NCBI RefSeq assembly: GCF_030547685.1
Contig: NZ_JAUOQM010000003.1
Location: 97,521 to 161,520, forward strand
Source: Gilvimarinus sp. 2_MG-2023
Lineage (GTDB): Bacteria; Pseudomonadota; Gammaproteobacteria; Pseudomonadales; Cellvibrionaceae
DNA: 64,000 nt
Reading direction: 5' to 3'
Positions 18,739-27,550 of this stretch are shown piece after piece. The position numbers were made by a program, and so were the translations under genes. Below the pieces are notes generated by a model. The model did not search any database, had not been told where the DNA came from, and saw only the letters and a list, made by a program, of their open reading frames with translations. The first letter of the stretch is position 1, and each line of letters begins with the position of its first letter.

Positions 18739-19701
18739 CTACTTGATGGGGCACACAAATCCTTCAGGTTTAATGGCCAGTACCGAACACTGTAATTGCG
18801 ATAACACCGATTCGGCGGTGTTACCAATAATGGCGCCAGGTATTCCTGTTCTTGCTACGGTTCCCATAATAACCAAATCTGCGTTTAAGTCGTCAGCCAT
18901 TTTGGGCAGCTCATGATCAGCGATGCCTCGGACAACATAGGATTTTGGCGCGAGATAACGATAAGTGCTTTCACCCAGTGACTGCTGTAAGTTAGTTAAA
19001 AGCACTTTCATTTGGTAACTTCTTCGCTGATATTCCGATTCGTATAGGTCTTGCTCGGTATTGCTAGGTTGGTCCACCCAGAGGCTGACGAAGCCCGCTT
19101 CTGGTACATCGTATGTGTTAACAATGTGTAAAGCGGTGAAATCCGCAAGACTTAACGCACTGGCAATACCGAGCATTTTTCTATTAAGGTCGGCGTTAAG
19201 TGTTTCATCCGCTTCGGTATCAAAATCGACGGCTACAATGATATTTTTGTAGTCAACGTTGACATTGTCCTTTAGTAGCCAGACCGGGCAGGGGCAATTG
19301 CGCAATAATTGCATATCGTTGCTGCCAATCAAACGTTCAAGCCAGCTGATGTGGTCGACCTGTTTTATAACTAAATCAAATGAGTTCTCGGTGACAGCGC
19401 GAACGATTTCTATATACGATTTTCCTATTCTTAAGTCAGCGGTAGGGCTGATGTTTTTAGATAAAGAGTGGACATATTCCTGTAGGCGAACTTTTTCACG
19501 CTCTATAATGAGCGATTCTGCCTCTTCGTGATCAATTTCTATTTCTTGAGAATAAGAGGATAGGGATAGTTTGGGCAGCACATACAAGATGGTTAATGTA
19601 GCTTGAGAATTCTCTGCCAAAGTAATGGCTCGTAATAACGAGGCTGGCGGCTCAGTGTAGTGATCGTCTAAAACGTAAACGATATTACGAAATAACGCCA
19701 T
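18739..19701 (-). CDS. Tandem-domain universal stress protein (UspE-like)
   Basis: A 320-residue cytoplasmic protein with two UspA folds (about 1-145 and 155-310). The second domain ends with GTVARTGIPGAIIGNTAESV, the G-x2-G-x9-G-S/T style ATP-binding signature, while the first lacks a full copy. Proteins of this length act in stress survival and motility, often binding nucleotides. It starts inside the last codons of the antiporter gene (17-bp overlap), so the two are co-transcribed. The pairing of a stress protein with a K+/H+ antiporter fits a response to ionic or electrophilic stress. Confidence 0.9.
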   Translation of the reverse strand: MALFRNIVYVLDDHYTEPPASLLRAITLAENSQATLTILYVLPKLSLSSYSQEIEIDHEEAESLIIEREKVRLQEYVHSLSKNISPTADLRIGKSYIEIVRAVTENSFDLVIKQVDHISWLERLIGSNDMQLLRNCPCPVWLLKDNVNVDYKNIIVAVDFDTEADETLNADLNRKMLGIASALSLADFTALHIVNTYDVPEAGFVSLWVDQPSNTEQDLYESEYQRRSYQMKVLLTNLQQSLGESTYRYLAPKSYVVRGIADHELPKMADDLNADLVIMGTVARTGIPGAIIGNTAESVLSQLQCSVLAIKPEGFVCPIK

Positions 19702-21406
19702 GTTTCTCTCCTTGATTTTGTTCTCTCTGGGGTTGTTCTGGCAAACCTTCTAATAAAAGCTCGACTGCTCTGTCTGCGGCATCTTGAAATGGCTCCAAAA
19801 TGAGGTCTATCCCTAGTAATTGCAGCTCTTCCGATTCTTGACGGCTTTGCGATGCCGTAGCGAGTTGACCCTTAAAGCCGCCCGTGCGGGTAAGTTGAAC
19901 AATGGTTCTTCGGGTATCTTCGGAGTTAATGCCGGTATGATGGTGAGGAACGGTAGAGACCACCCACTTAGCGTGACGCAAAGGTAAATCGGCAATAAAC
20001 TCGGCATCGGTGACATCACCATAAGCGGTGTCCAGACCTAAATAGTTCCAGCGTTTAATAGCCGCAGGGTTGAAATCAACACCCAATACATTGATGTTCT
20101 GCGCTTGCAGGCGGGAGGCAATTGCAGTGCCAAGTCGTCCCAAGCCAAAAACAATAACGGGACAAGTGTTGCCGGAGTGATGCTCTGTGGGCTTTTCTCG
20201 CGGCGCGCCCTGGCGTTCAAACCAGCCTAAAATAGGTTCGAATAATGCGTAAAGTTGATGTGAGTAAGTGATCATATAGGTTGATGCGGCGATTGTAACG
20301 ATGCCCACCAGTGTCACCAATCCTAAAATATCTTGTTGTACATGGCCTAAACTGATGCCCATGGCGATAAAAATTAACGAAAACTCGCTAATTTGTGCGA
20401 CGGTTAAGCCGGCTAGAAATCCGGTGCGTTTTCGATACCCCATTAAACCCATAATGATAAGTACAATTAATGGGTTACCAATCAGCACAAATACAGAAAA
20501 TAAAATAGCTCCGGTTAGGTGAGAGCCCAGCAGTGATAGGTCAATCGTTGCTCCTAAGGCAATAAAAAAGAACAACAATAAAAAATCACGCAAGGGCCCA
20601 AGGCGCGCCGCAATACTTTCCCGAAAAGGCGTTGAGGCCAGAGCAACCCCAGCGAGTAGGCCGCCGACCTCCATTCCCAAGCCGACAATTTCCCCAATGG
20701 CAGCGAACAGAGCCGCTTGAGCGATGGCATATATAACCAACAGCTCTGAGGCCTTGGCGAGTTTTTCGGTAAGTGGGTTGGCGATATAGCGGATAAAAAA
20801 TATAACAAAAATAAGAAGTGCCAAACCCGACAAGGCCACCTGCCAAATAGAGGCGTTATGATTTTCACCGGCGCCAATACCAATGGCGGCAAGAACAATC
20901 ATGGCGACAACAACAACCAAGTCTTGCACAATCAGAAAGCCCAGTGCGATCTGGCCATGCAAAGAGTCTATTTCTCGTTTATCAGAGAGCAATTTAACGA
21001 TAATGATGGTCGAAGAAAACGTCAGTGCGACCGCAATATAGAGGCTGGAAATAGTATCGAGACCAATAGCCAAGCCAATTAAGTAACCAATAATGGAGGT
21101 GAAAGCCACTTGCCCTAGGCCGGTCATAACCGATACACCACCAATAGAGCGAATTAATTTGACGTCTAATTTAATACCGACTAAAAACAGGAGAACGGCG
21201 ATGCCGAGCTCAGAAAGCAGTTCGATTTGTTCTTTAGAGTGAACTATGTCCAGTCCAGAGGGGCCAGAGAGCAAACCTACGGCGATGAAGCTCACAATGA
21301 GTGGCTGGCGCAATAATAGGCCGATAAACCCTACAATTGCGGCCAGCACTAGCAGTGCGGTAATTTCCGTAAATGCTGATTGTGCAATCAGCTCTGTTAG
21401 GTTCAT
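19685..21406 (-). CDS. KefB/YbaL-like monovalent cation:proton antiporter
   Basis: A 573-residue membrane transporter of the CPA2 class. About twelve hydrophobic segments fill residues 10-385, including LTVAQISEFSLIFIAMG typical of this family. A TrkA-N (RCK) NAD-binding domain follows from about 415 (VIVFGLGRLGTAIASRLQAQ), with no TrkA-C. Such proteins exchange K+ or Na+ for protons and are gated by nucleotide or glutathione state. The downstream universal stress gene overlaps its end. It has no neighbouring KefF/KefG-type subunit. Confidence 0.9.
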   Translation of the reverse strand: MNLTELIAQSAFTEITALLVLAAIVGFIGLLLRQPLIVSFIAVGLLSGPSGLDIVHSKEQIELLSELGIAVLLFLVGIKLDVKLIRSIGGVSVMTGLGQVAFTSIIGYLIGLAIGLDTISSLYIAVALTFSSTIIIVKLLSDKREIDSLHGQIALGFLIVQDLVVVVAMIVLAAIGIGAGENHNASIWQVALSGLALLIFVIFFIRYIANPLTEKLAKASELLVIYAIAQAALFAAIGEIVGLGMEVGGLLAGVALASTPFRESIAARLGPLRDFLLLFFFIALGATIDLSLLGSHLTGAILFSVFVLIGNPLIVLIIMGLMGYRKRTGFLAGLTVAQISEFSLIFIAMGISLGHVQQDILGLVTLVGIVTIAASTYMITYSHQLYALFEPILGWFERQGAPREKPTEHHSGNTCPVIVFGLGRLGTAIASRLQAQNINVLGVDFNPAAIKRWNYLGLDTAYGDVTDAEFIADLPLRHAKWVVSTVPHHHTGINSEDTRRTIVQLTRTGGFKGQLATASQSRQESEELQLLGIDLILEPFQDAADRAVELLLEGLPEQPQREQNQGEKHGVIS

Positions 21407-21835
21407 ATATGATTCCTGAGTTTTGTCACGTAAAGCTTACTGATGATATCAACACGCCGTGTAATGGTTATACCTAGTCCCTACATCATAGAATAACCAT
21501 ACGGTTTTTATGGGGCGTAAGTGTTAGTAAACGTTAAGTGGCAATGTTGTTTGAAGTTATATCTATCAGCCTAGAAATGGTTTGCAATACTCTTATGGCT
21601 TATACTTGATTTGGCTCAAATTTCATGGGGCGTTTAAAGCATTTTTTATAAAATGTTTTATCCCTAGCATCATGTTGAAGAGCCATGTAAACGCCAGCGT
21701 GTGAATAATTTGTATTAGTGAGACGTTAAAATCAAAAAATGCTTTTGTGGGATGCTAGTAGGGCCCAGTTCTGGCCTTTGAGCCTACTTGGGCATATTGG
21801 CCTTAAAAACTTTAACCAAAGTCAAAGGAAAGGTT
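21407..21835. other. Divergent promoter gap
   Basis: This roughly 430-bp gap separates the antiporter from the dienelactone hydrolase, which are divergent. It holds an inverted repeat TGGTTAT (21465-21471) / ATAACCA (21493-21499) about 60-90 bp before the antiporter start, a possible operator. No gene is evident. The frame opening at 21788 is probably not translated before 21836. Confidence 0.4.
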
Positions 21836-22738
21836 ATGAGCGAGAGAGCGAATACTGCCCCAAATACCCATATCCCTCAAGAAGCGTTTGATTGGTATGA
21901 CGAATACGCTCATGGTGGCATGGATCGCCGCACGTTCATGCGTAAATTAGGCACCTTGGCGGCTGTTGGCTACTCAATGTCGATGTTGACCACGGCGCTC
22001 TTGCCCAATTATGCACTGGCCGAGCAAGTGTCCTTTAATGATGAGGACATTACCGCCAGTTATGAAACTTTTGATTCACCCGAGGGCCACGAGCAGGGGC
22101 GGGGTTACTGGGTCAGACCGGCCATCTCTGCCACGTCTTACCCAGCGGTATTGGTCATTCACGAAAATCGTGGTTTAAATCCCTATGTGAAAGACGTCGC
22201 CCGCCGGTTGGCAAAGGCGGGCTTTTTGGCGTTTGCGCCGGATGCCTTATTCCCGTTGGGCGGGTACCCGGGCAATGATGATGAGGGCCGGGCTATGCAG
22301 CGCACCTTGGATAAGGACAAAATCCAGCACGATTTTGTCGCGGCGGCCAAGTTCTTAAAAACTCACTCGCTGAGTAACGGCAAGCTCGGGGCTGTAGGAT
22401 TTTGCTTTGGCGGTTATATGGTGAATTATTTAGCCGCCGTCGACAGCGATTTATTGACCGCTGGGGTGCCTTTTTATGGCACGCCCGCACCGAAAGAGCT
22501 GCGCCAGAATATTGAAGCTCCATTGATGGTGCAACTGGGCGAGTTGGATGAGCGCGTGAATAAAACCTGGCCCGAGTACGAGCAAGATTTAAAAGCCAAT
22601 AAAGTCGACTATCAAATGTTTATGTATAAAGACGCTCACCATGGCTTTCATAATGATTCTACCAGTCGGTTTGATCGAGCCAGTGCCGATTTGGCCTGGC
22701 AGCGTACCCTCGCCTTTTTCACCGAAAAATTAAGTTGA
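21836..22738 (+). CDS. Dienelactone hydrolase family protein, Tat-exported
   Basis: An alpha/beta hydrolase of 300 residues. I place the start at ATG 21836, which has AAGGAAAGG just upstream, rather than at 21788. The N-terminal part contains DRRTFMRKLGTLAAVGYSMS, a twin-arginine signal like those of Tat-exported DLH proteins. Catalytic residues: Cys190 in GFCFGG, Asp in LGELDERVN and His in DAHHGFH. Family members hydrolyse dienelactones or related esters; the physiological substrate of the exported branch is unknown. A META-type lipoprotein gene follows after 4 bp. Confidence 0.88.
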   Translation: MSERANTAPNTHIPQEAFDWYDEYAHGGMDRRTFMRKLGTLAAVGYSMSMLTTALLPNYALAEQVSFNDEDITASYETFDSPEGHEQGRGYWVRPAISATSYPAVLVIHENRGLNPYVKDVARRLAKAGFLAFAPDALFPLGGYPGNDDEGRAMQRTLDKDKIQHDFVAAAKFLKTHSLSNGKLGAVGFCFGGYMVNYLAAVDSDLLTAGVPFYGTPAPKELRQNIEAPLMVQLGELDERVNKTWPEYEQDLKANKVDYQMFMYKDAHHGFHNDSTSRFDRASADLAWQRTLAFFTEKLS

Positions 22739-22742
22739 TTCA

Positions 22743-23513
22743 ATGCGTAGAGCTGCCCTTATCACTTCCAAAGCCAAAGGCCTGCATCTTATTGCAGTGT
22801 TAGCCGTTGCGGCGATACTGCATGGCTGCACCACCTCACACGTTAACGGATTGTCGCCACCATTGACGGGGCAGTGGCAAGTGGAAGACATTAATCAGGG
22901 CGGCATTATTGATCGCAGCATGATTACCGTAGAGTTCGATAGCCCCAATCAAGTGGCGGGTTTAACCGGGTGCAGCCCCTATACGGCGAGTTTGGATGCC
23001 ACCGATGGCGGGTTTGAGGTGGCGCAGTTAGTCATTACCCGCAGCAGTTGTGTGTTGGCATTACAGATGCAGGAGCAGCGTTTTTTGACGGCTATGTCAG
23101 AAGCTGCACGTTATAGCATTGAGTCGGCAACGTGGCTGGATATTTATGACGCCCAAGGCAACCGGAGGTTAAGGCTCATTCAGCTTGGCGAAAACTCGAA
23201 TCGTCCAGCTGGCGCCAGTGCTAACCCTAAACCCAAACCTAAGCCCCAGCCCAGCCCCGCTGCAAAACACGATCAATCCTCGGGGCGGCTACATCGCTAT
23301 CACTGCGGGGCTTTAGGTCAAGTATCCAGCCGCTTTTTAGGGCCAGAGACATTGGCGATCACGCAAGCCGAACAAGTGTTTATTGTGCATCGTGAGTTGT
23401 CCGCCTCGGGCGCTCGCTATACCGGTAAAGACATTGAGTTTTGGAACAAGGGAAATGCCGCCCAATTAACCCTGAATGGCACAGCGTACACGTGTACCTC
23501 TAGCGATTCGTAA
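22743..23513 (+). CDS. META and MliC two-domain lipoprotein
   Basis: A 256-residue lipoprotein with lipobox ILHGC (Cys near residue 29). Residues about 38-145 form an HslJ-like META domain (LTGQWQVEDINQ, GLTGCSPYTASL). A Pro/Lys linker (about 158-175) leads to a C-terminal MliC domain (YHCGALGQVSSRFLG, SGARYTGKDIEFWNKGNAAQ, YTC), the fold of inhibitors of C-type lysozyme, with its two Cys at the ends. It is probably periplasm-facing in the outer membrane. The gene follows the hydrolase by 4 bp. The two domains are usually found apart or in other orders. Confidence 0.85.
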   Translation: MRRAALITSKAKGLHLIAVLAVAAILHGCTTSHVNGLSPPLTGQWQVEDINQGGIIDRSMITVEFDSPNQVAGLTGCSPYTASLDATDGGFEVAQLVITRSSCVLALQMQEQRFLTAMSEAARYSIESATWLDIYDAQGNRRLRLIQLGENSNRPAGASANPKPKPKPQPSPAAKHDQSSGRLHRYHCGALGQVSSRFLGPETLAITQAEQVFIVHRELSASGARYTGKDIEFWNKGNAAQLTLNGTAYTCTSSDS

Positions 23514-23537
23514 AATAACAGAGCCTAGGCCAAGCTC

Positions 23538-23897
23538 ATGGACTATCAAGCCTTCAACGACCTGTGCGCGTCTTTGCCTGCTACCAGCCATGTGGTGCAA
23601 TGGGGCAACTCCGAAGTCTGGAAGGTAGGGGGCAAAGTCTTTGCGGTGGGCGGTTGGCAAAAAAACAATCAGCCCGCCTTCACCTTTAAAACCTCGGATT
23701 ACCACTTTGACCTACTGAGCGAAGAGCCGGGCTATCGACCGGCACCTTATTTAGCCTCGCGCGGGTTTAAGTGGATTCAGCAATACGATGCCGGCCCCGC
23801 ACAGGATGACGCGCTCACCTATTACCTGACCGAATCGCACCGTATTGTCGCGGCGGGGTTAAGTAAAAAACGCCAGCGCGAGCTCGGCCTGTTGTAA
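23538..23897 (+). CDS. MmcQ/YjbR family DNA-binding-like protein
   Basis: A 119-residue protein filling the whole YjbR/MmcQ family (CyaY-like fold): HVVQWGNSEVWKVGGKVFAV near 25-45, FKTSDYHFDLLSEEPGYRPAPY, and ITYYLTESHRIVAAGLSKK at the end. The family's biochemical role is not settled. It lies 24 bp after the lipoprotein gene and may be part of the same transcript. Confidence 0.85.
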   Translation: MDYQAFNDLCASLPATSHVVQWGNSEVWKVGGKVFAVGGWQKNNQPAFTFKTSDYHFDLLSEEPGYRPAPYLASRGFKWIQQYDAGPAQDDALTYYLTESHRIVAAGLSKKRQRELGLL

Positions 23898-23987
23898 GCG
23901 CGCTTTATAAAAATACCTCCGCTTTAGGCCCTCGTTCGGGCGAGAGTGATCTCCGAGCTTGCTCTGACCTCTCATAAGGTTTACTAT

Positions 23988-24005
23988 TTTCAGTAATTAC
24001 TGAAA
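23988..24005. promoter_or_regulatory. Perfect 18-bp palindrome, likely GbsR-type operator
   Basis: TTTCAGTAATTACTGAAA is an exact palindrome that ends 11 bp before the start codon of the GbsR/MarR-like regulator. It overlaps the region where the promoter and leader should lie. The simplest reading is autoregulation, and control of the downstream cytochrome bd genes by the same protein. Confidence 0.65.
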
Positions 24006-24016
24006 GTTGAGAAGTT

Positions 24017-24580
24017 ATGAGCACAGATTCTTCAGAGTTTATGACGCCAATGATGAGGCAAGTAGTAGCGAACTTCGGCGAAATGGGCAGTCGTTGGGGG
24101 ATAAATCGTACTGTGGGGCAAATCTATGCGCTGTTGGTGCTCAGTGAGGCGCCCTTAAATGCCGACCAAATTGGCGAGGCGCTGTGTATTTCCCGTTCCA
24201 ATGTCTCTATGGGCCTCAAAGAGCTGGGCTCTTGGCAATTACTGACCACAGTGCACTACCCGGGGGATCGCAAAGATTACTTTAATGCGCCAGAAGATAT
24301 TTGGCAGATCGCCCGCACCTTGGTGGCCGAGCGCCGCAAGCGCGAAATTGACCCCACCTTGAGTGTATTGCGTGACGCACTGATGCAAACCCCACAAGAC
24401 AGTCGCGACGCTTACGCGCAAAAGCGCATTCATCAAATGCACGACTTAATGGAGCAGCTCACACAGGTCTCCGAAGAGTTTAATCAACTGTCTACCGAGC
24501 AACTTACGCGTTTACTTAAGTTGGGTGCAGGGCTCGGTAAAGTGCTGGATTTTAAAGGTAAATTAACCGGTAAGTCTTAA
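24017..24580 (+). CDS. GbsR/MarR-family transcriptional regulator
   Basis: A 187-residue winged-helix regulator of the GbsR branch. The wing-helix region covers about 20-95 (WGINRTVGQIYALLVLSEAP, ALCISRSNVSMGLKELGSWQ, VHYPGDRKDYF). A long helical C-terminal part (about 100-170) would form the dimer. GbsR proteins act as repressors that respond to small molecules. It is the first gene of an apparent operon with cytochrome bd oxidase (27-bp spacing) and has a perfect palindrome in its own leader, so it probably controls the oxidase. The signal is unknown. Confidence 0.88.
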   Translation: MSTDSSEFMTPMMRQVVANFGEMGSRWGINRTVGQIYALLVLSEAPLNADQIGEALCISRSNVSMGLKELGSWQLLTTVHYPGDRKDYFNAPEDIWQIARTLVAERRKREIDPTLSVLRDALMQTPQDSRDAYAQKRIHQMHDLMEQLTQVSEEFNQLSTEQLTRLLKLGAGLGKVLDFKGKLTGKS

Positions 24581-24607
24581 CTTGTGTCTTAACCATGCGA
24601 GGTACCC

Positions 24608-26020
24608 ATGGAGTTGCTCGACACCTTGATGTTATCGCGTATTCAGTTTGCTCTGAATATTAGCTTCCACATCTTATTTCCCACCATCACCATTGCCCTG
24701 TGTTGGGCTCTGTTATTTTTTAAACTTTGCGCCAACGCCACTGGGGACGATACCTGGAATCGCATCTACCGTTTTTGGGTAAAGATCTTTGCCCTGACGT
24801 TTGCATTGGGTGTGGTCAGCGGTATTACCATGTCTTTCCAGTTTGGCACCAATTGGCCCGGTTATATGGCCAAGGTTGGTAATGTGGCGGGGCCATTATT
24901 GGGATACGAGGTGTTAACCGCCTTCTTTTTGGAGGCCACCTTTCTGGGGGTTATGTTGTTTGGTGGCAATCGTGTATCCAACAAGGTGCACACCTTTGCC
25001 ACCCTGATGGTGGCCGTGGGTACAACCCTGTCAGCGTTTTGGATTTTAGCGCTTAACTCCTGGATGCATACCCCGACCGGTCATGTCCTACGCGATGGTA
25101 TTGTTTACCCCGAAAGCTGGTTGGCGATTATTTTTAACCCGTCGTTCCCCTACCGATTTGCTCACATGATGCTGGCTTCATGCCTGACGTGTGCTTTTTT
25201 AATTACCGGCGTGTCGGCCTACCGACTGCTGCGCGGCGACAATAAACCCGGCCCTAAATACACCTTAAAATTTGGCTTAACAGCGGCACTTATATTGGCT
25301 CCCACTCAAGCTTTGGTGGGGGATTTTCACGGCTTAAATACTCTGGAACATCAACCGGCTAAAATTGCCGCAATGGAGGGCATTTGGCATACCGAGCACG
25401 CCGCGCCACTGTTGTTATTTGCTCTGCCCGATGCTGAGCAACAAAAGAATCACTACTCCCTAGGCATTCCAAAACTGGCCAGCATTATTTTAACCCACGA
25501 CCCAGAAGGTGAAGTGCAAGGGTTAAACGAATTTCCCGACGCCCACCCGCCAGTTGCCCCAGTATTTTTTGCCTTTCGAATTATGGTGGGTTTAGGCTTG
25601 CTGATGATTTTAATCAGTGTCTTGGGCCGCTGGACGCTGCACCGACGTGGCCAGCTCCCTAAATGGCAGCTGCGCGTACTATTGGGCATGACTTTTTCTG
25701 GATGGATGGCAACCTTGGCCGGTTGGTATGTGACCGAAATTGGCCGGCAGCCATTCCTAGTGACCGGTATATTGCGCACGCGAGAGGCGGTAACCGATCA
25801 ACCTGCAGAGTTTGTATGGATATCATTGCTGGCGTACGCGACTGTATATTTGGTTTTGTTGACAGCTTATATTCATACGGTCTTTTTAATGGCGCGCAAG
25901 GCTTCTGTGCTGGAAGGTTATAGCGATGCACAGCCCACGAAGAGAGAGCACTCTGCCGAGCAAAAGTCCTCAGCAAAGAGCAAAACCTTTAATGACCCCT
26001 CAAGGGAGGTTCAGCCATGA
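24608..26020 (+). CDS. cydA: Cytochrome bd-type quinol oxidase subunit I
   Basis: A 470-residue subunit I. It has about nine membrane helices, His in SFHILFP (about residue 22) and in YRFAHMML as heme ligands, and GWYVTEIGRQPF at about 380. The quinol-binding Q loop is short, as in the cyanide-insensitive oxidases CioA of pseudomonads. It oxidises ubiquinol and reduces O2 without pumping protons. Its stop overlaps the start of subunit II by four bases. The upstream GbsR-type gene probably regulates it. The polar Lys/Glu-rich tail is variable in this group. Confidence 0.93.
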   Translation: MELLDTLMLSRIQFALNISFHILFPTITIALCWALLFFKLCANATGDDTWNRIYRFWVKIFALTFALGVVSGITMSFQFGTNWPGYMAKVGNVAGPLLGYEVLTAFFLEATFLGVMLFGGNRVSNKVHTFATLMVAVGTTLSAFWILALNSWMHTPTGHVLRDGIVYPESWLAIIFNPSFPYRFAHMMLASCLTCAFLITGVSAYRLLRGDNKPGPKYTLKFGLTAALILAPTQALVGDFHGLNTLEHQPAKIAAMEGIWHTEHAAPLLLFALPDAEQQKNHYSLGIPKLASIILTHDPEGEVQGLNEFPDAHPPVAPVFFAFRIMVGLGLLMILISVLGRWTLHRRGQLPKWQLRVLLGMTFSGWMATLAGWYVTEIGRQPFLVTGILRTREAVTDQPAEFVWISLLAYATVYLVLLTAYIHTVFLMARKASVLEGYSDAQPTKREHSAEQKSSAKSKTFNDPSREVQP

Positions 26021-27048
26021 GTGAAGATATTGTATTGACGGGTTGGGACTACTGGTTGCCAGTGATTTTTATCGGCTTAATGGGACTTTCGTTTTTTATT
26101 TATGCGGTCTTGGATGGTTATGATTTAGGGGTGGGAATTTTATTACCCATGGATGCTAAAGCCGCCACCAAGGATGAGCGCGATACTATGATTGCCTCCA
26201 TTGGCCCATTTTGGGATGCCAATGAGACATGGCTGGTACTAGCGGTGGGTTTATTATTAATTGCCTTTCCCAGTGCCAACGCATTGATATTGGGCCAACT
26301 GTACTTACCCGCACTGGTGTTATTGCTAGGGCTCATTCTGCGCGGAGTCGCTTTCGACTTTCGCGCCAAATCGCCCAGCGAGCATAAACGCCGCTGGGAT
26401 TGGGTCTTTAAAACGGGCTCCATGCTGGCAACCTTTAGCCAAGGCGTTATGATTGGTTTATACGTGGTGGGTTTTGAATACAATACGTTAAGTATAGCGT
26501 TTGCGTTATTGAGTGGCGTGTGTGTCAGTGCCGGTTATTGTTTTATTGGTGCCGCCTGGCTGGTAATGAAAACCGAGCACGATTTACAGCGCCGGGCGGC
26601 CAATTGGGCGCGCACCATGTTGTGGGTAACACTGTTGGGCTTAGCGCTTATTTCAATTGTGAACCCATGGGCAAATCCAGATGTGTATGGCAAATGGTTT
26701 GGCTTTCCGCAATTTTTTATTTTGCTATTGGTGCCCCTCAGTATTTTTGTGATCAGTGTGGTAACTGAATTATACTTAAGAGACTTCCCTCGCACCGGAG
26801 AAAGGTGGTGTTGGTTGCCATTTGCCGGCGCTGTGGTGTTATTTTTGCTGAGCTTTTTGGGTTTGGGTTACAGCTTTTTCCCCGACATCGTTCCCGGCCA
26901 GTTAACGGTGTGGCAGGCAGCGGCCGATTCGTCGGCGTTAATTCCAATTGGTTTGGGCGCTGTTATCGTAGTGCCGGTTATTTTAATTTATACGGCTTAC
27001 GCCTATCGGGTGTTTTGGGGTAAGGCAACAGAGCTTAAATATCATTAA
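26017..27048 (+). CDS. cydB: Cytochrome bd-type quinol oxidase subunit II
   Basis: A 343-residue membrane protein with about eight to nine helices; the conserved front FFIYAVLDGYDLGVGILLP and the stretch GPFWDANETWLVL identify CydB/CioB. It pairs with subunit I to form the oxidase. The start codon lies inside the last codons of subunit I (ATGA overlap), giving coupled translation. A small membrane protein follows after about 15 bp. Confidence 0.93.
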   Translation: MSEDIVLTGWDYWLPVIFIGLMGLSFFIYAVLDGYDLGVGILLPMDAKAATKDERDTMIASIGPFWDANETWLVLAVGLLLIAFPSANALILGQLYLPALVLLLGLILRGVAFDFRAKSPSEHKRRWDWVFKTGSMLATFSQGVMIGLYVVGFEYNTLSIAFALLSGVCVSAGYCFIGAAWLVMKTEHDLQRRAANWARTMLWVTLLGLALISIVNPWANPDVYGKWFGFPQFFILLLVPLSIFVISVVTELYLRDFPRTGERWCWLPFAGAVVLFLLSFLGLGYSFFPDIVPGQLTVWQAAADSSALIPIGLGAVIVVPVILIYTAYAYRVFWGKATELKYH

Positions 27049-27062
27049 CCTTGGGCAAACAG

Positions 27063-27404
27063 ATGCCTGACTATCTGTTGCTTTTGATCTCTGCACTGCT
27101 GGCCGTTTATTTACTGTCGGTTATTCTCGGGCGGTATGTTATACGGCGATTGTTAGTGCCGCTGCAGCCGGGATGGAAAAAATATGGGGTAATAGCGGCT
27201 GTGCGAGCGCTGTTGTTTACGCCTACATTGACCATCAGCGAATCAGGGGTGGTTATTTTGCCGGCGGCATTTGCGTTGATTTTTAGTGATGTTCAATATG
27301 GTTTATTCGTTTGGCCCGCCCCAGTATTTGTTTTTGTGGGTAGTTTGGTGCTGGCATTGCTGCGGGTGACTTCTGGAAAAAGAGTAACGGATATTAACCG
27401 ATAA
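27063..27404 (+). CDS. Small membrane protein after cytochrome bd genes
   Basis: ATG 27063 is a more likely start than TTG 27051. The product (113 residues) has an N-terminal helix (YLLLLISALLAVYLLSVILG) and two more helices at about 55-100. It is much larger than the usual CydX or DUF2474 companion (30-45 residues) and is not recognisable as either. Placement 15 bp after subunit II suggests co-transcription; a role in oxidase assembly is only a guess. Confidence 0.6.
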   Translation: MPDYLLLLISALLAVYLLSVILGRYVIRRLLVPLQPGWKKYGVIAAVRALLFTPTLTISESGVVILPAAFALIFSDVQYGLFVWPAPVFVFVGSLVLALLRVTSGKRVTDINR

Positions 27405-27490
27405 ATTATTATAGTATTTGCGGTGCCGATATCGTAGTTGAAGCTGTATTTGATGGGGTTGTGGTCTAAAAGCTCGGCGCTAAGGTCAGT

Positions 27491-27536
27491 AAAAAATGAA
27501 CCTAAACAATGCGGCGATGCTTGCTTAGGTTCATTT
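27491..27536 (-). terminator. Strong terminator between convergent genes
   Basis: AAATGAACCTAA (27494-27505) pairs perfectly with TTAGGTTCATTT (27525-27536). On the minus strand the hairpin is followed by a run of T, so it ends the lipoprotein gene transcript; on the plus strand the trailing T-rich sequence may also stop the cytochrome bd transcript. Confidence 0.8.
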
Positions 27537-27550
27537 CAATTTACGATGGC

